A DNA stretch of 64,000 nucleotides. Source: CAZENU01 sp965117035 (GTDB lineage: Bacteria; Chloroflexota; Dehalococcoidia; Lucifugimonadales; CAZENU01). The DNA lies in the NCBI GenBank assembly GCA_965117035.1, contig OZ220748.1, forward strand, positions 2,790,001 to 2,854,000, given 5' to 3'. This document shows, piece after piece, positions 35,914-45,041 of the stretch. Under the pieces are notes generated by a model, which was not told the DNA's origin, made no database searches, and worked only from the letters and a program-made list of their open reading frames with translations. How positions within the stretch are numbered: the stretch's first letter is position 1; every line of letters starts with the position of its first letter. Made by a program: the position numbers and the translations under genes.

Positions 35914-38900
35914 ATGACCTGCTCCCAGAAGCTCGGGCTCGCGGGCGTCGCCGTCACTATGCTTCTGGTCGGCTGCTTTGTTGTCACGCCTACCCCTACC
36001 CCGACAGCCACGCCCACTCACACGCCGACCGCGACCCCTACCCCGACGGCCACGCCCACTCACACGCCGACCGCGACCCCTACCCCGACGGCCACGCCCA
36101 CTCACACGCCGACCGCGACCCCTACCCCGACAGCCACGCCCACTCACACGCCGACCGCGACCCCTACCCCGACAGCCACGCCCACTCACACGCCGACCGC
36201 GACCCCTACCCCGACGGCCACGCCCACTCACACGCCGACCGCGACCCCTACCCCGACGGCCACGCCCAAACCGATGTGTACAGACGGAATAGACGCCGAT
36301 CTCTTGGCGGATTGCCAGACTCTGCTCGAAATGAGGGAAGCGCTGGCTGGGGAAGGCAGCCTCAACTGGGACGAATCCGTCTTACTGGAGGAGTGGTGGG
36401 GTGTCGAATTTGGAGAGAATCCGTACATCGTGGTGGGATTGCATCTCCAAAGGAGCGGACTGACAGGAGTGATCCCGAACGCACTGGGCCAATTGTCGGC
36501 TCTGGAGACCCTGGACCTGAGCCACAACCGCCTGACGGGCGACATTCCCGGAGAGTTGAGCGGTCTGGCCGCCGTTCAGGTCATCCGTCTCGACGTCAAC
36601 GAGCTATCGGGCGGTATCCCAGCTACACTTGGCAGCCTGGTCAACCTGTCCACGCTGAATCTGGGCCAGAACCAGTTGGAGGGGGAGATTCCTCGGGGGC
36701 TCGGGCAACTGGCCAACCTCCGTCACCTGCATCTCGGCGACAACGTCCTTACAGGAGAGGTCCCGAGTTCCCTAGGCAGTCTGGCCCATCTGGAGACGCT
36801 GGACCTCGGTCGAAACCAACTCGTCGGAGCGATCCCGAACGCACTGGGCGAGTTGTCAGCTCTGGAGACCCTGGACCTGAGCCACAACCGCCTGACGGGC
36901 GACATTCCCGGGGAGTTGAGCGGTCTTGTTGCTGTTCAGATCATCCGTCTCGACGTCAACGAGCTATCGGGCGGTGTCCCAGCTACACTTGGCAGCCTGG
37001 TCAACCTGTCCACGCTGAATCTGGGCCAGAACCAGTTGGAGGGGGAGATTCCTCGGGGGCTCGGGCAACTGGCCAACCTCCGTCACCTGCATCTCGGCGA
37101 CAACGTCCTTACAGGAGAGGTCCCGAGTTCCCTAGGCAGTCTGGCCCATCTGGAGACGCTGGACCTCGGTCGAAACCAACTCGTCGGAGCGATCCCGAAC
37201 GCACTGGGCGAGTTGTCAGCTCTGGAGACCCTGGACCTGAGCCACAACCGCCTGACGGGCGACATTCCCGGGGAGTTGAGCGGTCTTGTTGCTGTTCAGA
37301 TCATCCGTCTCGACGTCAACGAGCTATCGGGCGGTATCCCAGCTACACTTGGCAGCCTGGTCAACCTGTCCACGCTGAATCTGGGCCAGAACCAGTTGGA
37401 GGGGGAGATTCCTCGGGGGCTCGGGCAACTGGCCAACCTCCGTCACCTGCATCTCGGCGACAACGTCCTTACAGGAGAGGTCCCGAGTTCCCTAGGCAGT
37501 CTGGCCCATCTGGAGACGCTGGACCTCGGTCGAAACCAACTCGTCGGAGCGATCCCGAACGCACTGGGCGAGTTGTCAGCTCTGGAGACCCTGGACCTGA
37601 GCCACAACCGCCTGACGGGCGACATTCCCGGGGAGTTGAGCGGTCTTGTTGCTGTTCAGATCATCCGTCTCGACGTCAACGAGCTATCGGGCGGTATCCC
37701 AGCTACACTTGGCAGCCTGGTCAACCTGTCCACGCTGAATCTGGGCCAGAACCAGTTGGAGGGGGAGATTCCTCGGGGGCTCGGGCAACTGGCCAACCTC
37801 CGTCACCTGCATCTCGGCGACAACGTCCTTACAGGAGAGGTCCCGAGTTCCCTAGGCAGTCTGGCCCATCTGGAGACGCTGGACCTCGGTCGAAACCAAC
37901 TCGTCGGAGCGATCCCGAACGCACTGGGCGAGTTGTCAGCTCTGGAGACCCTGGACCTGAGCCACAACCGCCTGACGGGCGACATTCCCGGGGAGTTGAG
38001 CGGTCTTGTTGCTGTTCAGATCATCCGTCTCGACGTCAACGAGCTATCGGGCGGTATCCCAGCTACACTTGGCAGCCTGGTCAACCTGTCCACGCTGAAT
38101 CTGGGCCAGAACCAGTTGGAGGGGGAGATTCCTCGGGGGCTCGGGCAACTGGCCAACCTCCGTCACCTGCATCTCGGCGACAACGTCCTTACAGGAGAGG
38201 TCCCGAGTTCCCTAGGCAGTCTGGCCCATCTGGAGACGCTGGACCTCGGTCGAAACCAACTCGTCGGAGCGATCCCGAACGCACTGGGCGAGTTGTCAGC
38301 TCTGGAGACCCTGGACCTGAGCCACAACCGCCTGACGGGCGACATTCCCGGGGAGTTGAGCGGTCTTGTTGCTGTTCAGATCATCCGTCTCGACGTCAAC
38401 GAGCTATCGGGCGGTATCCCAGCTACACTTGGCAGCCTGGTCAACCTGTCCACGCTGAATCTGGGCCAGAACCAGTTGGAGGGGGAGATTCCTCGGGGGC
38501 TCGGGCAACTGGCCAACCTCCGTCACCTGCATCTCGGCGACAACGTCCTTACAGGAGAGGTCCCGAGTTCCCTAGGCAGTCTGGCCCATCTGGAGACGCT
38601 GGACCTCGGTCGAAACCAACTCGTCGGAGCGATCCCGAACGCACTGGGCGAGTTGTCAGCTCTGGAGACCCTGGACCTGAGCCACAACCGCCTGACGGGC
38701 GACATTCCCGGGGAGTTGAGCGGTCTTGTTGCTGTTCAGATCATCCGTCTCGACGTCAACGAGCTATCGGGCGGTATCCCAGCTACACTTGGCAGCCTGG
38801 TCAACCTGTCCACGCTGAATCTGGGCCAGAACCAGTTGGAGGGGGAGATTCCTCGGGGGCTCGGGCAACTGGCCAACCTCCGTCACCTGCATCTCGGCGA

Positions 38901-41346
38901 CAACGTCCTTACAGGAGAGGTCCCGAGTTCCCTAGGCAGTCTGGCCCATCTGGAGACGCTGGACCTCGGTCGAAACCAACTCGTCGGAGCGATCCCGAAC
39001 GCACTGGGCGAGTTGTCAGCTCTGGAGACCCTGGACCTGAGCCACAACCGCCTGACGGGCGACATTCCCGGGGAGTTGAGCGGTCTTGTTGCTGTTCAGA
39101 TCATCCGTCTCGACGTCAACGAGCTATCGGGCGGTATCCCAGCTACACTTGGCAGCCTGGTCAACCTGTCCACGCTGAATCTGGGCCAGAACCAGTTGGA
39201 GGGGGAGATTCCTCGGGGGCTCGGGCAACTGGCCAACCTCCGTCACCTGCATCTCGGCGACAACGTCCTTACAGGAGAGGTCCCGAGTTCCCTAGGCAGT
39301 CTGGCCCATCTGGAGACGCTGGACCTCGGTCGAAACCAACTCGTCGGAGTGATCCCGGACGAACTGGGGCAATTGTCGGAGCTCCAGCTACTGTTGCTTG
39401 GCCAAAACTCTCTGAGGGGTGCGCTGCCAGATGCATTAGCTCTCCTCCCGAGGCTGCGGGTACTTGACATAGACAGCAATGCCCTAAGTGGATGTGTTCC
39501 AGATGAGATGAGGGACATCGACTGGAGAGTCGGGTCAATGCAGTTTTGTGGCGACTTGCCGCCCGTGTACGAAGGTGGCATAGATCTTGGCGTTACGTAC
39601 ATCGAACGGTTGCCACGGTATCAGAGATACAAGATCGCGTACTTTACGCACGGAGAGTGCCGCTACCGATTCGATCAGTTCAAGGGTGCGATCGTTTGTC
39701 CTGAACAAGCCGGCATCAAGCGCTGGCCGGACCCTGGAGAGCCCATTGAACTGGTCGCCCATGTGCGGAATTTTGGCGACACCGAATCAGGTTCGTTTGA
39801 CTATGAGTGGAAGATTGACGATGAACTGGCCATGTCAGGACGTCACGAAGGCCTGAAGCCCGGAGAGCATATCGCGCTCGTAATCTCAATGGAGTGGCCA
39901 GATGCTGCAACCAATCCTGTCGTGTACTTCGGTGTCGATACCCGCGATGAAGTCGCTGAACTCATCGAAGACAATAATGCAATTGTCGATTGGATAAAGG
40001 GTTACAGCCTCGGCTTTGCGTTCACGCCAGGGGCATACGAGTCCCTTCGACTCTCCGCCGACTTGCCCGGCGGGATGCAGTCGCCGGAACAATGGATGCG
40101 TCAGCACATCGTGGAATTGAATCGAATGCTGATTGAGGCAGGGCTGAGAGACCGGGTGCGGGCCGAACTGTTCCTTATCTCCGACTATGAGATAAGACCT
40201 CCACGGCATGAGCTTGGGTGGTACATGGATGGTTGGTGGACAATCCGGGATCCTGCCGACAGCCATTTCACAGTACAGAACTACGAGAGGCGGCCCACAA
40301 TAGATTGGGGACTCATACATGAGCTACTGCACCAATTGGGGGTGATAGACATCTATCGAATGCACCTGTCCATAGATCAGGTATTGGTGCCAGACGCCAA
40401 CAGACCAGGACATGTGGCCGGGTGTGGTTCGTACTACTGGCCCGGATATGGTGAATATGTATGTTTCCGGTTTCCGCATGGTGTTGAGGACATAATGTCG
40501 TCAGCGGGTAGGTTTATCGGCCCTCACACGGCAGGTGGTCTCAAGACCAACGCAGGATATCGTAGGGGGTTCTACGGTGAATATCTCTACGATACACCGG
40601 AGAGGACAGTCTTGAGAGTAGTGGGTCCCGACGGTCAGGAATTACCGGATGTAGCCTTGCGTCTCTATCAACTGGACGAGGTACTGGACGCCACCCCTGA
40701 GATCACGGTAACGACAGATGGGGCCGGGTTGGCCATCCTGCCAAATCGAGGCATTACCGGAATCGTCACGGCGACGGGGCATCAGCTAAGGCCAAATCCC
40801 TTTGGTTTGATCGACGTTGTAGGAACCAATGGTGTTTTTCTCATAGAAATGGACGGTCCGTGCATCAACTACGAATGGCTGACTGTTGTCGAGTTGAATC
40901 TGCAGTACTGGGAGGGCAGGACCGAAGAGGCGGTAATCGCCAAGACGCTTCAGTGCCCGCCCATGATGAGGACGCCTCCCACCCAATTGGAACGAGAACC
41001 TGCCGTCATTCACTCAGTGTCCCCTGGGCGCCCAAGCTGCATCCTGCTAGATTCTAGGCACCGCTGGGAGCGTCTCCTCACTATCAGGGGAGAGAATTTC
41101 GGTTCATTCGGCAACCGCCACCTGCAATTCCGGCTGGTGAATGAAGGAGTCGACACAATCCATTTTGGGGCTGAGGTTGAATGGGCCACACCTTCGCTGA
41201 TCAAGATTGACATAGGGCGGATTTCGGGTGTATTCGAAAAAAGGGACAGGCAGCTAGTGATGGTCAGGGTCACGGGCTTTTCGTACGAACCTCTGTCCGA
41301 TTGGTCGGACGCCTTTGTCGTAGCAGCGAACGCCGCCGCGTGTTGA
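35914..41346 (+). CDS. Giant leucine-rich-repeat lipoprotein with metzincin-like domain
   Basis: 1810 residues. Signal peptide with lipobox (TMLLVGC), a Thr/Pro linker of 14-residue repeats, then a capping segment (CQTLLEMREALAGEGSLNWD) and about 42 LRRs of 24 residues (pattern GxIPxxLGxLxxLxxLxLxxN). Residues after the LRRs include a CARDB-like region (about 1270-1350), a zinc site HELLHQLGVID with H1469, E1470, H1473 and D1479 (HExxHxxGxxD), a Met-turn candidate EDIMSS (M1528), and a C-terminal IPT-like segment (SVSPGRP, LTIRGENFGSFG). It is outward-facing by inference, with binding and proteolytic potential. A second long frame over the LRRs is a byproduct of the 120-codon period. Confidence 0.9.
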   Translation: MTCSQKLGLAGVAVTMLLVGCFVVTPTPTPTATPTHTPTATPTPTATPTHTPTATPTPTATPTHTPTATPTPTATPTHTPTATPTPTATPTHTPTATPTPTATPTHTPTATPTPTATPKPMCTDGIDADLLADCQTLLEMREALAGEGSLNWDESVLLEEWWGVEFGENPYIVVGLHLQRSGLTGVIPNALGQLSALETLDLSHNRLTGDIPGELSGLAAVQVIRLDVNELSGGIPATLGSLVNLSTLNLGQNQLEGEIPRGLGQLANLRHLHLGDNVLTGEVPSSLGSLAHLETLDLGRNQLVGAIPNALGELSALETLDLSHNRLTGDIPGELSGLVAVQIIRLDVNELSGGVPATLGSLVNLSTLNLGQNQLEGEIPRGLGQLANLRHLHLGDNVLTGEVPSSLGSLAHLETLDLGRNQLVGAIPNALGELSALETLDLSHNRLTGDIPGELSGLVAVQIIRLDVNELSGGIPATLGSLVNLSTLNLGQNQLEGEIPRGLGQLANLRHLHLGDNVLTGEVPSSLGSLAHLETLDLGRNQLVGAIPNALGELSALETLDLSHNRLTGDIPGELSGLVAVQIIRLDVNELSGGIPATLGSLVNLSTLNLGQNQLEGEIPRGLGQLANLRHLHLGDNVLTGEVPSSLGSLAHLETLDLGRNQLVGAIPNALGELSALETLDLSHNRLTGDIPGELSGLVAVQIIRLDVNELSGGIPATLGSLVNLSTLNLGQNQLEGEIPRGLGQLANLRHLHLGDNVLTGEVPSSLGSLAHLETLDLGRNQLVGAIPNALGELSALETLDLSHNRLTGDIPGELSGLVAVQIIRLDVNELSGGIPATLGSLVNLSTLNLGQNQLEGEIPRGLGQLANLRHLHLGDNVLTGEVPSSLGSLAHLETLDLGRNQLVGAIPNALGELSALETLDLSHNRLTGDIPGELSGLVAVQIIRLDVNELSGGIPATLGSLVNLSTLNLGQNQLEGEIPRGLGQLANLRHLHLGDNVLTGEVPSSLGSLAHLETLDLGRNQLVGAIPNALGELSALETLDLSHNRLTGDIPGELSGLVAVQIIRLDVNELSGGIPATLGSLVNLSTLNLGQNQLEGEIPRGLGQLANLRHLHLGDNVLTGEVPSSLGSLAHLETLDLGRNQLVGVIPDELGQLSELQLLLLGQNSLRGALPDALALLPRLRVLDIDSNALSGCVPDEMRDIDWRVGSMQFCGDLPPVYEGGIDLGVTYIERLPRYQRYKIAYFTHGECRYRFDQFKGAIVCPEQAGIKRWPDPGEPIELVAHVRNFGDTESGSFDYEWKIDDELAMSGRHEGLKPGEHIALVISMEWPDAATNPVVYFGVDTRDEVAELIEDNNAIVDWIKGYSLGFAFTPGAYESLRLSADLPGGMQSPEQWMRQHIVELNRMLIEAGLRDRVRAELFLISDYEIRPPRHELGWYMDGWWTIRDPADSHFTVQNYERRPTIDWGLIHELLHQLGVIDIYRMHLSIDQVLVPDANRPGHVAGCGSYYWPGYGEYVCFRFPHGVEDIMSSAGRFIGPHTAGGLKTNAGYRRGFYGEYLYDTPERTVLRVVGPDGQELPDVALRLYQLDEVLDATPEITVTTDGAGLAILPNRGITGIVTATGHQLRPNPFGLIDVVGTNGVFLIEMDGPCINYEWLTVVELNLQYWEGRTEEAVIAKTLQCPPMMRTPPTQLEREPAVIHSVSPGRPSCILLDSRHRWERLLTIRGENFGSFGNRHLQFRLVNEGVDTIHFGAEVEWATPSLIKIDIGRISGVFEKRDRQLVMVRVTGFSYEPLSDWSDAFVVAANAAAC
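35992..36269 (+). repeat. 42-bp tandem repeat encoding a Thr/Pro linker
   Basis: Six full copies (starts 35992, 36034, 36076, 36118, 36160, 36202) and one partial copy. Each encodes 14 residues, TPTPTATPTHTPTA in register. Copies differ by ACAGCC/ACGGCC only. The linker keeps the LRR domain away from the membrane. Confidence 0.9.
36469..39348 (+). repeat. Eight tandem 360-bp units, each five LRRs
   Basis: Units start at 36469, 36829, 37189, 37549, 37909, 38269, 38629 and 38989. Each encodes 120 residues (five 24-residue LRRs). Unit 1 differs at a few positions (GTGATC start, CAATTGTCGG, GCCGCCGTTCAGGTC); unit 2 has GGTGTC where units 3-8 have GGTATC; the others read identically by eye. Nucleotide identity, including synonymous positions, points to recent unequal crossover or conversion. 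Copy number should be treated as an assembly estimate. Confidence 0.93.
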
Positions 41347-41855
41347 CCGCGACTTGCAAGCTTCGACTGGACATTACTTGATGAGACGTGGTTCTTCCCA
41401 GGACGTCAGTAGAAGGTCGCCGCGGAGTCGTCGAGTCGGAACCGGGGGCACTACCGCCGTCCCGAGCGGATGTTGCAGGCTGCGCCGGCCTTGGGCGTCG
41501 GCCCCGCTGAGAGGCGGACATTCGACCTCATCACCGACCACCTGATGATCGCCGCGAGCACCTTGCTAACTGGCTCGGCGTCTCGGAGGACCGTTGCAGC
41601 CAGGATGATGCCCAGCCTAGCGAACCGTCACCCGCAGCGACCATGCCCAGCTGCCTAGGACACAGGGCATAGGAACACGAACCTCGCCACCAACGAACAG
41701 GTGTCAAGGGCGGAGTAAAATGGGACGCCATGTTACCCATGTATCCGCAAGCACTACGGGTTGTGAGGGGAGAGAAGATGGGTCTTGGCTACTGACTCAC
41801 GTATCATGCCGGTCCGCCGACCGCGCGGCCGGAGACACACGGTAGGAGGTGCGGG
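41347..41855 (+). other. Intergenic region with a short gene remnant
   Basis: About 510 bp. At 41459-41658 a readable fragment (PERMLQAAPALGVGPAERRT, then FDLITDHLMIAASTLLTG) is the better-preserved counterpart of 26388-26455. It has no start with a ribosome binding site and ends at a stop, so it is probably a remnant. AGGAGGTG before 41856 is the ParB ribosome binding site. Confidence 0.5.
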
Positions 41856-42363
41856 GTGGAAACTAGGGACATTGAACTCAGCGCTATTAGGGTGTCCGAC
41901 CTCAATACTCGCAAGGACCTCGATGCTGGAACCGAGGATGCCAGTCTCACTGATCTGGCGAATAGCATCAAGGAAAATGGCTTGCTCAACCCCATCACCG
42001 TGAGAAGTGGCTCAGACGGTCAATACGATTTGATCGCCGGTCAGAGGCGCTTCCTGGCCTGTCGCCAGTTGGGGATGGAGACAATCTCCGTGATCGTCAG
42101 GGACGATCTTGCCGATACTGATGCCGCAGTCGTATCGTTGGTAGAGAACGTCCAAAGAGCCGACATGAGTCCTATAGATAAGGCGATGGCCTACCAGGGT
42201 ATCTACGACAAGCACGGGAGTGAACGGCGTGTGGCGAAAGAAACGGGAGTGACCCTGAAGACCGTTCGCCGCTACATGGCTCTTCTCAAGCTCGCGCCCT
42301 CAATTCGGGACAGGATGACCACTTCCGAAGGCCCGGCTGGGGTAGGAACACTCGAAGTGTTAG

Positions 42364-43556
42364 GGAACCTCTGAACAACTCGCCGTAGCGTAGGGTGAGG
42401 TTGATTCGAGCGGTTTAGGGAGAACAATGAAGCCCCCTGCGCCACCCTTGGCGGGGATTATGTCGTCCTGTTCTTGCTCCTGGCGGGGCGTTTGCGCCCT
42501 TGCCAGCCCTTTTGGGCACACCTATACAAGGGCATGCGCCAAGCACTGCTCAGACCTCATCAGGTTGGCGAACCCCAGCAACGTCATGAGCCGCTGCGTA
42601 TTCTTGGCCAGCCCTCGATAGCGGACCTTGCCGTAGCCGAAGTGCCGTTTGATATACAGGAATGGGTGCTCCACCTTGGCCCTGACCGACGCTTTGCGCT
42701 TCTCCGCCACAGCGTCATCGCTCCCAGGCTCCAGCTTACGCCTCTGGCTGGGCCTCAACGCTATCTGCCATTCCACATCCAGGTGCCGATTCTCCGGCCT
42801 CTTGTGGACTCCCTGGTACCCCGCATCGCCCCATACATGGGTCTCCTCACCGTGCAGCAACTGGGGTGTCTGAGTCACGTCATTGACATTCGCCGGTGTC
42901 GTCGACACGCTATGCACCACTCCCGTCTGAGAGTCCACTCCGATATGCACCTTCATCCCGAAGTGCCACTCGTTACCCTTCTTCGTCTGGTGCATCTCAG
43001 GGTCACGCTCCTTGCTCCGATTCTTCGTCGATGACGGCGCCGCTATGATGCTCGCGTCAACTATCGTCCCAGCCTGTAGTCGAAGCCCCTGAGACTCCAG
43101 ATGACGGCCGATCTCCTCGAACAGGCCTGCGCCCAACTCATGCTGCTCCAACAGATGGCGGAAGTTCAGGATCGTAGTCTCGTCAGGCAACGGGCCAGAC
43201 AGCTTCAGCCCTACGAATCGCCGCACCGAATCCACCTCGTAGAGCATGTCCTCCATCCCAGGGTCACTCAGGTTGTAGAACAACTGCACGCAGTGTATCC
43301 GAAGCATCGCCGACAACTCATACGGACGACGTCCACGCCCGGCCTTGGGGTAGAACGGCCGGATGCGCTCTTCCAACTGTTCCCACGGAATCAGACCGTC
43401 CATGCGTTCCAAAAACTGCTCCCGGCGGGTCTTGCGCTTCTTGCCCTCATATTCCAAGTCCGCAAACGTCGGCTGGCTCATGGCTTCCTATCCTCCCTCG
43501 TCAGCTATGACGCTGTTACTATGCCACAATACCATCAGGACTTATTCAGAGAGTCC
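42364..43556 (-). mobile_element. IS5-family insertion sequence, complete
   Basis: 1193 bp between TTAG at 42360-42363 and TTAG at 43557-43560, the 4-bp target duplication. Ends are imperfect inverted repeats: GGAACCTCTGAACAACTC at 42364 and, on the complement of the right end, GGACTCTCTGAATAAGTC (14 of 18 match). It contains one intact transposase on the minus strand. Exact duplication and an open transposase indicate a recent insertion. Confidence 0.93.
42522..43481 (-). CDS. IS5-family transposase
   Basis: 319 residues, no interruptions. DDE residues: D in TIVDASIIAAPSS, D in VWGDAGYQG, and E in RAKVEHPFLYIKRHFG (the YREK-like region). N-terminal RIHCVQLFYNLSDPGMEDML is the conserved IS5/IS1182-like region. 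Catalyses cut-and-paste or copying of the element. It is antisense to the ParB gene it interrupts. Confidence 0.93.
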   Translation of the reverse strand: MSQPTFADLEYEGKKRKTRREQFLERMDGLIPWEQLEERIRPFYPKAGRGRRPYELSAMLRIHCVQLFYNLSDPGMEDMLYEVDSVRRFVGLKLSGPLPDETTILNFRHLLEQHELGAGLFEEIGRHLESQGLRLQAGTIVDASIIAAPSSTKNRSKERDPEMHQTKKGNEWHFGMKVHIGVDSQTGVVHSVSTTPANVNDVTQTPQLLHGEETHVWGDAGYQGVHKRPENRHLDVEWQIALRPSQRRKLEPGSDDAVAEKRKASVRAKVEHPFLYIKRHFGYGKVRYRGLAKNTQRLMTLLGFANLMRSEQCLAHALV

Positions 43557-43848
43557 TTAGCGAAGACGTTTCCTGCGGAGGAGCAGGAACGCGTCCTTCA
43601 ACACATAGCCGGGTTCAAGCTGGACATCCAAAAGGAGATACTCAGAAAGAGCAAAGGCGACCTAGACAAGATCCCGGGATTGACAAGCCAGGCTATGGAA
43701 GGAGCCTTCGACACTCGATTGTGCAGGGATGGCCTGTGCTTCGATATGTCGGACGAACTGAAGGCGGCGGTCAAGGCTCAGTTGGAGCGGGGCGGCTAGG
43801 TAATCGCCGTCGTCGCAGCGGCCTCCGCCCGTACCCGCCGATTTCCTG

Positions 43849-44049
43849 TTGGCATCAGCCCATTCGGCCTGTAGCGAGCTGGACGAGGGGATAGCCGCGT
43901 TCCACCAGATCGTCGCCGCATGGTCTCCACACATGCTGGACGACCGAAGCCAGGCTGCTAATCTGGCGCTGGTCCGTGTAGCCAGAAGGCGAAGCACCAT
44001 CAACGGCAATCCCTCACGCTGCTTGACGGGGTTCCGGCGCTCCCGGTAG
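43849..44049 (+). pseudogene. Truncated paralogue of the following gene
   Basis: LDEGIAAFHQIVAAWS and ANLALVRVARRRSTINGN parallel LTDTVAAFDSVLAAWS and AYVALVRTARRRGTISYS of the gene at 44066. The C-terminal two-thirds is absent; the sequence ends at a stop soon after the divergence. TTG 43849 is the only usable start. A tandem duplication with one copy decayed. Confidence 0.5.
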
Positions 44050-44065
44050 ACTCGCCGCCACCCCA

Positions 44066-44464
44066 ATGGAGGCAGCCAGATTGAACGGTACTGGCGGATT
44101 GCCGTTGTTACTCGAAGACGCAGCCGAACAACTGACCGACACCGTGGCCGCGTTTGATTCAGTCTTGGCCGCATGGTCTGACCTGGACGCGATGTGCCGA
44201 GTTGCGTACGTGGCGTTGGTCCGTACGGCGAGACGGCGAGGCACGATCTCCTATAGCGCGCTCACGAGGATGGTCGGTCTCGAACCGGTGCAGGCCCGCC
44301 GAGTTCTCGACCCCATCTACTATCATGAGGAACGCGCGGGCAGACCACCACTCACCGAGTTGGTAGTTGGCAAGAATACGGGAGTGCCTAGCAGAGATCG
44401 GGTGAACCGCCCCGACAACTGGGAGACTGCACGCGAGTCGGTCTACGAGTACTGGGCAGACTGA
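44066..44464 (+). CDS. Hypothetical protein, winged-helix-like
   Basis: 132 residues from ATG 44066; TTG 44081 with GGAGG 8 nt upstream is an alternative. SYSALTRMVGLEPVQARRVL resembles a helix-turn-helix, and PPLTELVVGKNTGVPSRDRV follows. No catalytic motif. It lies between the ParB remnant and a lipoprotein. Confidence 0.6.
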   Translation: MEAARLNGTGGLPLLLEDAAEQLTDTVAAFDSVLAAWSDLDAMCRVAYVALVRTARRRGTISYSALTRMVGLEPVQARRVLDPIYYHEERAGRPPLTELVVGKNTGVPSRDRVNRPDNWETARESVYEYWAD

Positions 44465-44477
44465 CGGCGGTTTGAAC

Positions 44478-45023
44478 ATGCGGACTGCACTTGTGACCAT
44501 CGCGGCCCTGGTGGTCGCCTCGTGCGCCGGTGAACAGGTGGCCCCGACTCCCACGGCATCTGCGCCGCCCATTCCTGGTATCAGGGCACCGTCTCTGATG
44601 CCCACGCCGACCCCTGAGCCGACCGTGGTGCCAACGCTCCTGCCCACGCCCGAGCCGACGGAGCGGGCCCATGCGATTGCATACGAATGGGCCGTCAACG
44701 ATGCCGACACCGTAGCGCAGCTCGTGGCCGACGCCGAAGAACAGGTTCCGGCGCTACTGCGGGTCAGCTTCGGCGGGCTCCTGAAGGGCATCGTGGCTGA
44801 CGAGATGGGCAACGCGCTGGGCGTGGAAGTGGAATCGCTAGCCCATCACGGCGACGCGATCTATAGCGTAACGCTGGCCGTGTCCGGTACGGTCGTCGTG
44901 GAGATCGGCCCTGTCGAGGCCGTCGACCTTGCGGTACCCATCGTCGTCACGGTCGACCTGGACAGCGAGCAGGCTACGACCTGGGAAGCTAACTCAGAGC
45001 AGGTGGAAGTGACAATCCGCTAG
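44478..45023 (+). CDS. Thr/Pro-linker lipoprotein
   Basis: 181 residues from ATG 44478. Signal peptide with lipobox (ALVVASC), Thr/Pro linker (PTPTPEPTVVPTLLPTPEPT) and a compact mature domain (IAYEWAVNDADTVAQLVADA, then IYSVTLAVSGTVVVEIG). Architecture is shared with other lipoproteins in the window. Function unknown; no nearby enzyme suggests a role. Confidence 0.7.
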   Translation: MRTALVTIAALVVASCAGEQVAPTPTASAPPIPGIRAPSLMPTPTPEPTVVPTLLPTPEPTERAHAIAYEWAVNDADTVAQLVADAEEQVPALLRVSFGGLLKGIVADEMGNALGVEVESLAHHGDAIYSVTLAVSGTVVVEIGPVEAVDLAVPIVVTVDLDSEQATTWEANSEQVEVTIR

Positions 45024-45041
45024 GGGCAACGAGAGAATCGT

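Larger units (their letters stand above)
41856..43799 (+). pseudogene. parB: ParB-family partition protein split by an IS5-type insertion
   Basis: The 5' part (41856-42363) encodes the ParB nuclease-like core: SIKENGLLNPITVR, LIAGQRRFLACRQLG, VSLVENVQRADMSPIDKAMA and a helix-turn-helix (VAKETGVTLKTVRRYMALLK). The 3' part (43561-43799) continues KTFPAEEQERVLQHIAGFKL to the stop. Removing 42364-43556 and one TTAG copy joins the two in frame (GTLEVL then AKTFP), giving about 248 residues. GTG start follows AGGAGGTG. The intact protein would bind DNA and nucleotides for partition or transcription; it is inactive here unless the element excises. Confidence 0.88.

Noticed and set aside
35992..39348. 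Regular repeats considered as CRISPR
   Set aside because: Contiguous coding repeats of 42 and 360 bp without spacers; no cas genes.
35892..39467. Long second reading frame (1191 codons) over the LRR repeats
   Set aside because: It is open because the repeat unit is a multiple of three; its Arg/Pro/Ser-rich product has no signal, start site or domain, while the other frame encodes the clear LRR protein.
36723..39602. Series of identical 60-residue minus-strand frames
   Set aside because: Shadows of each 360-bp LRR unit on the opposite strand.
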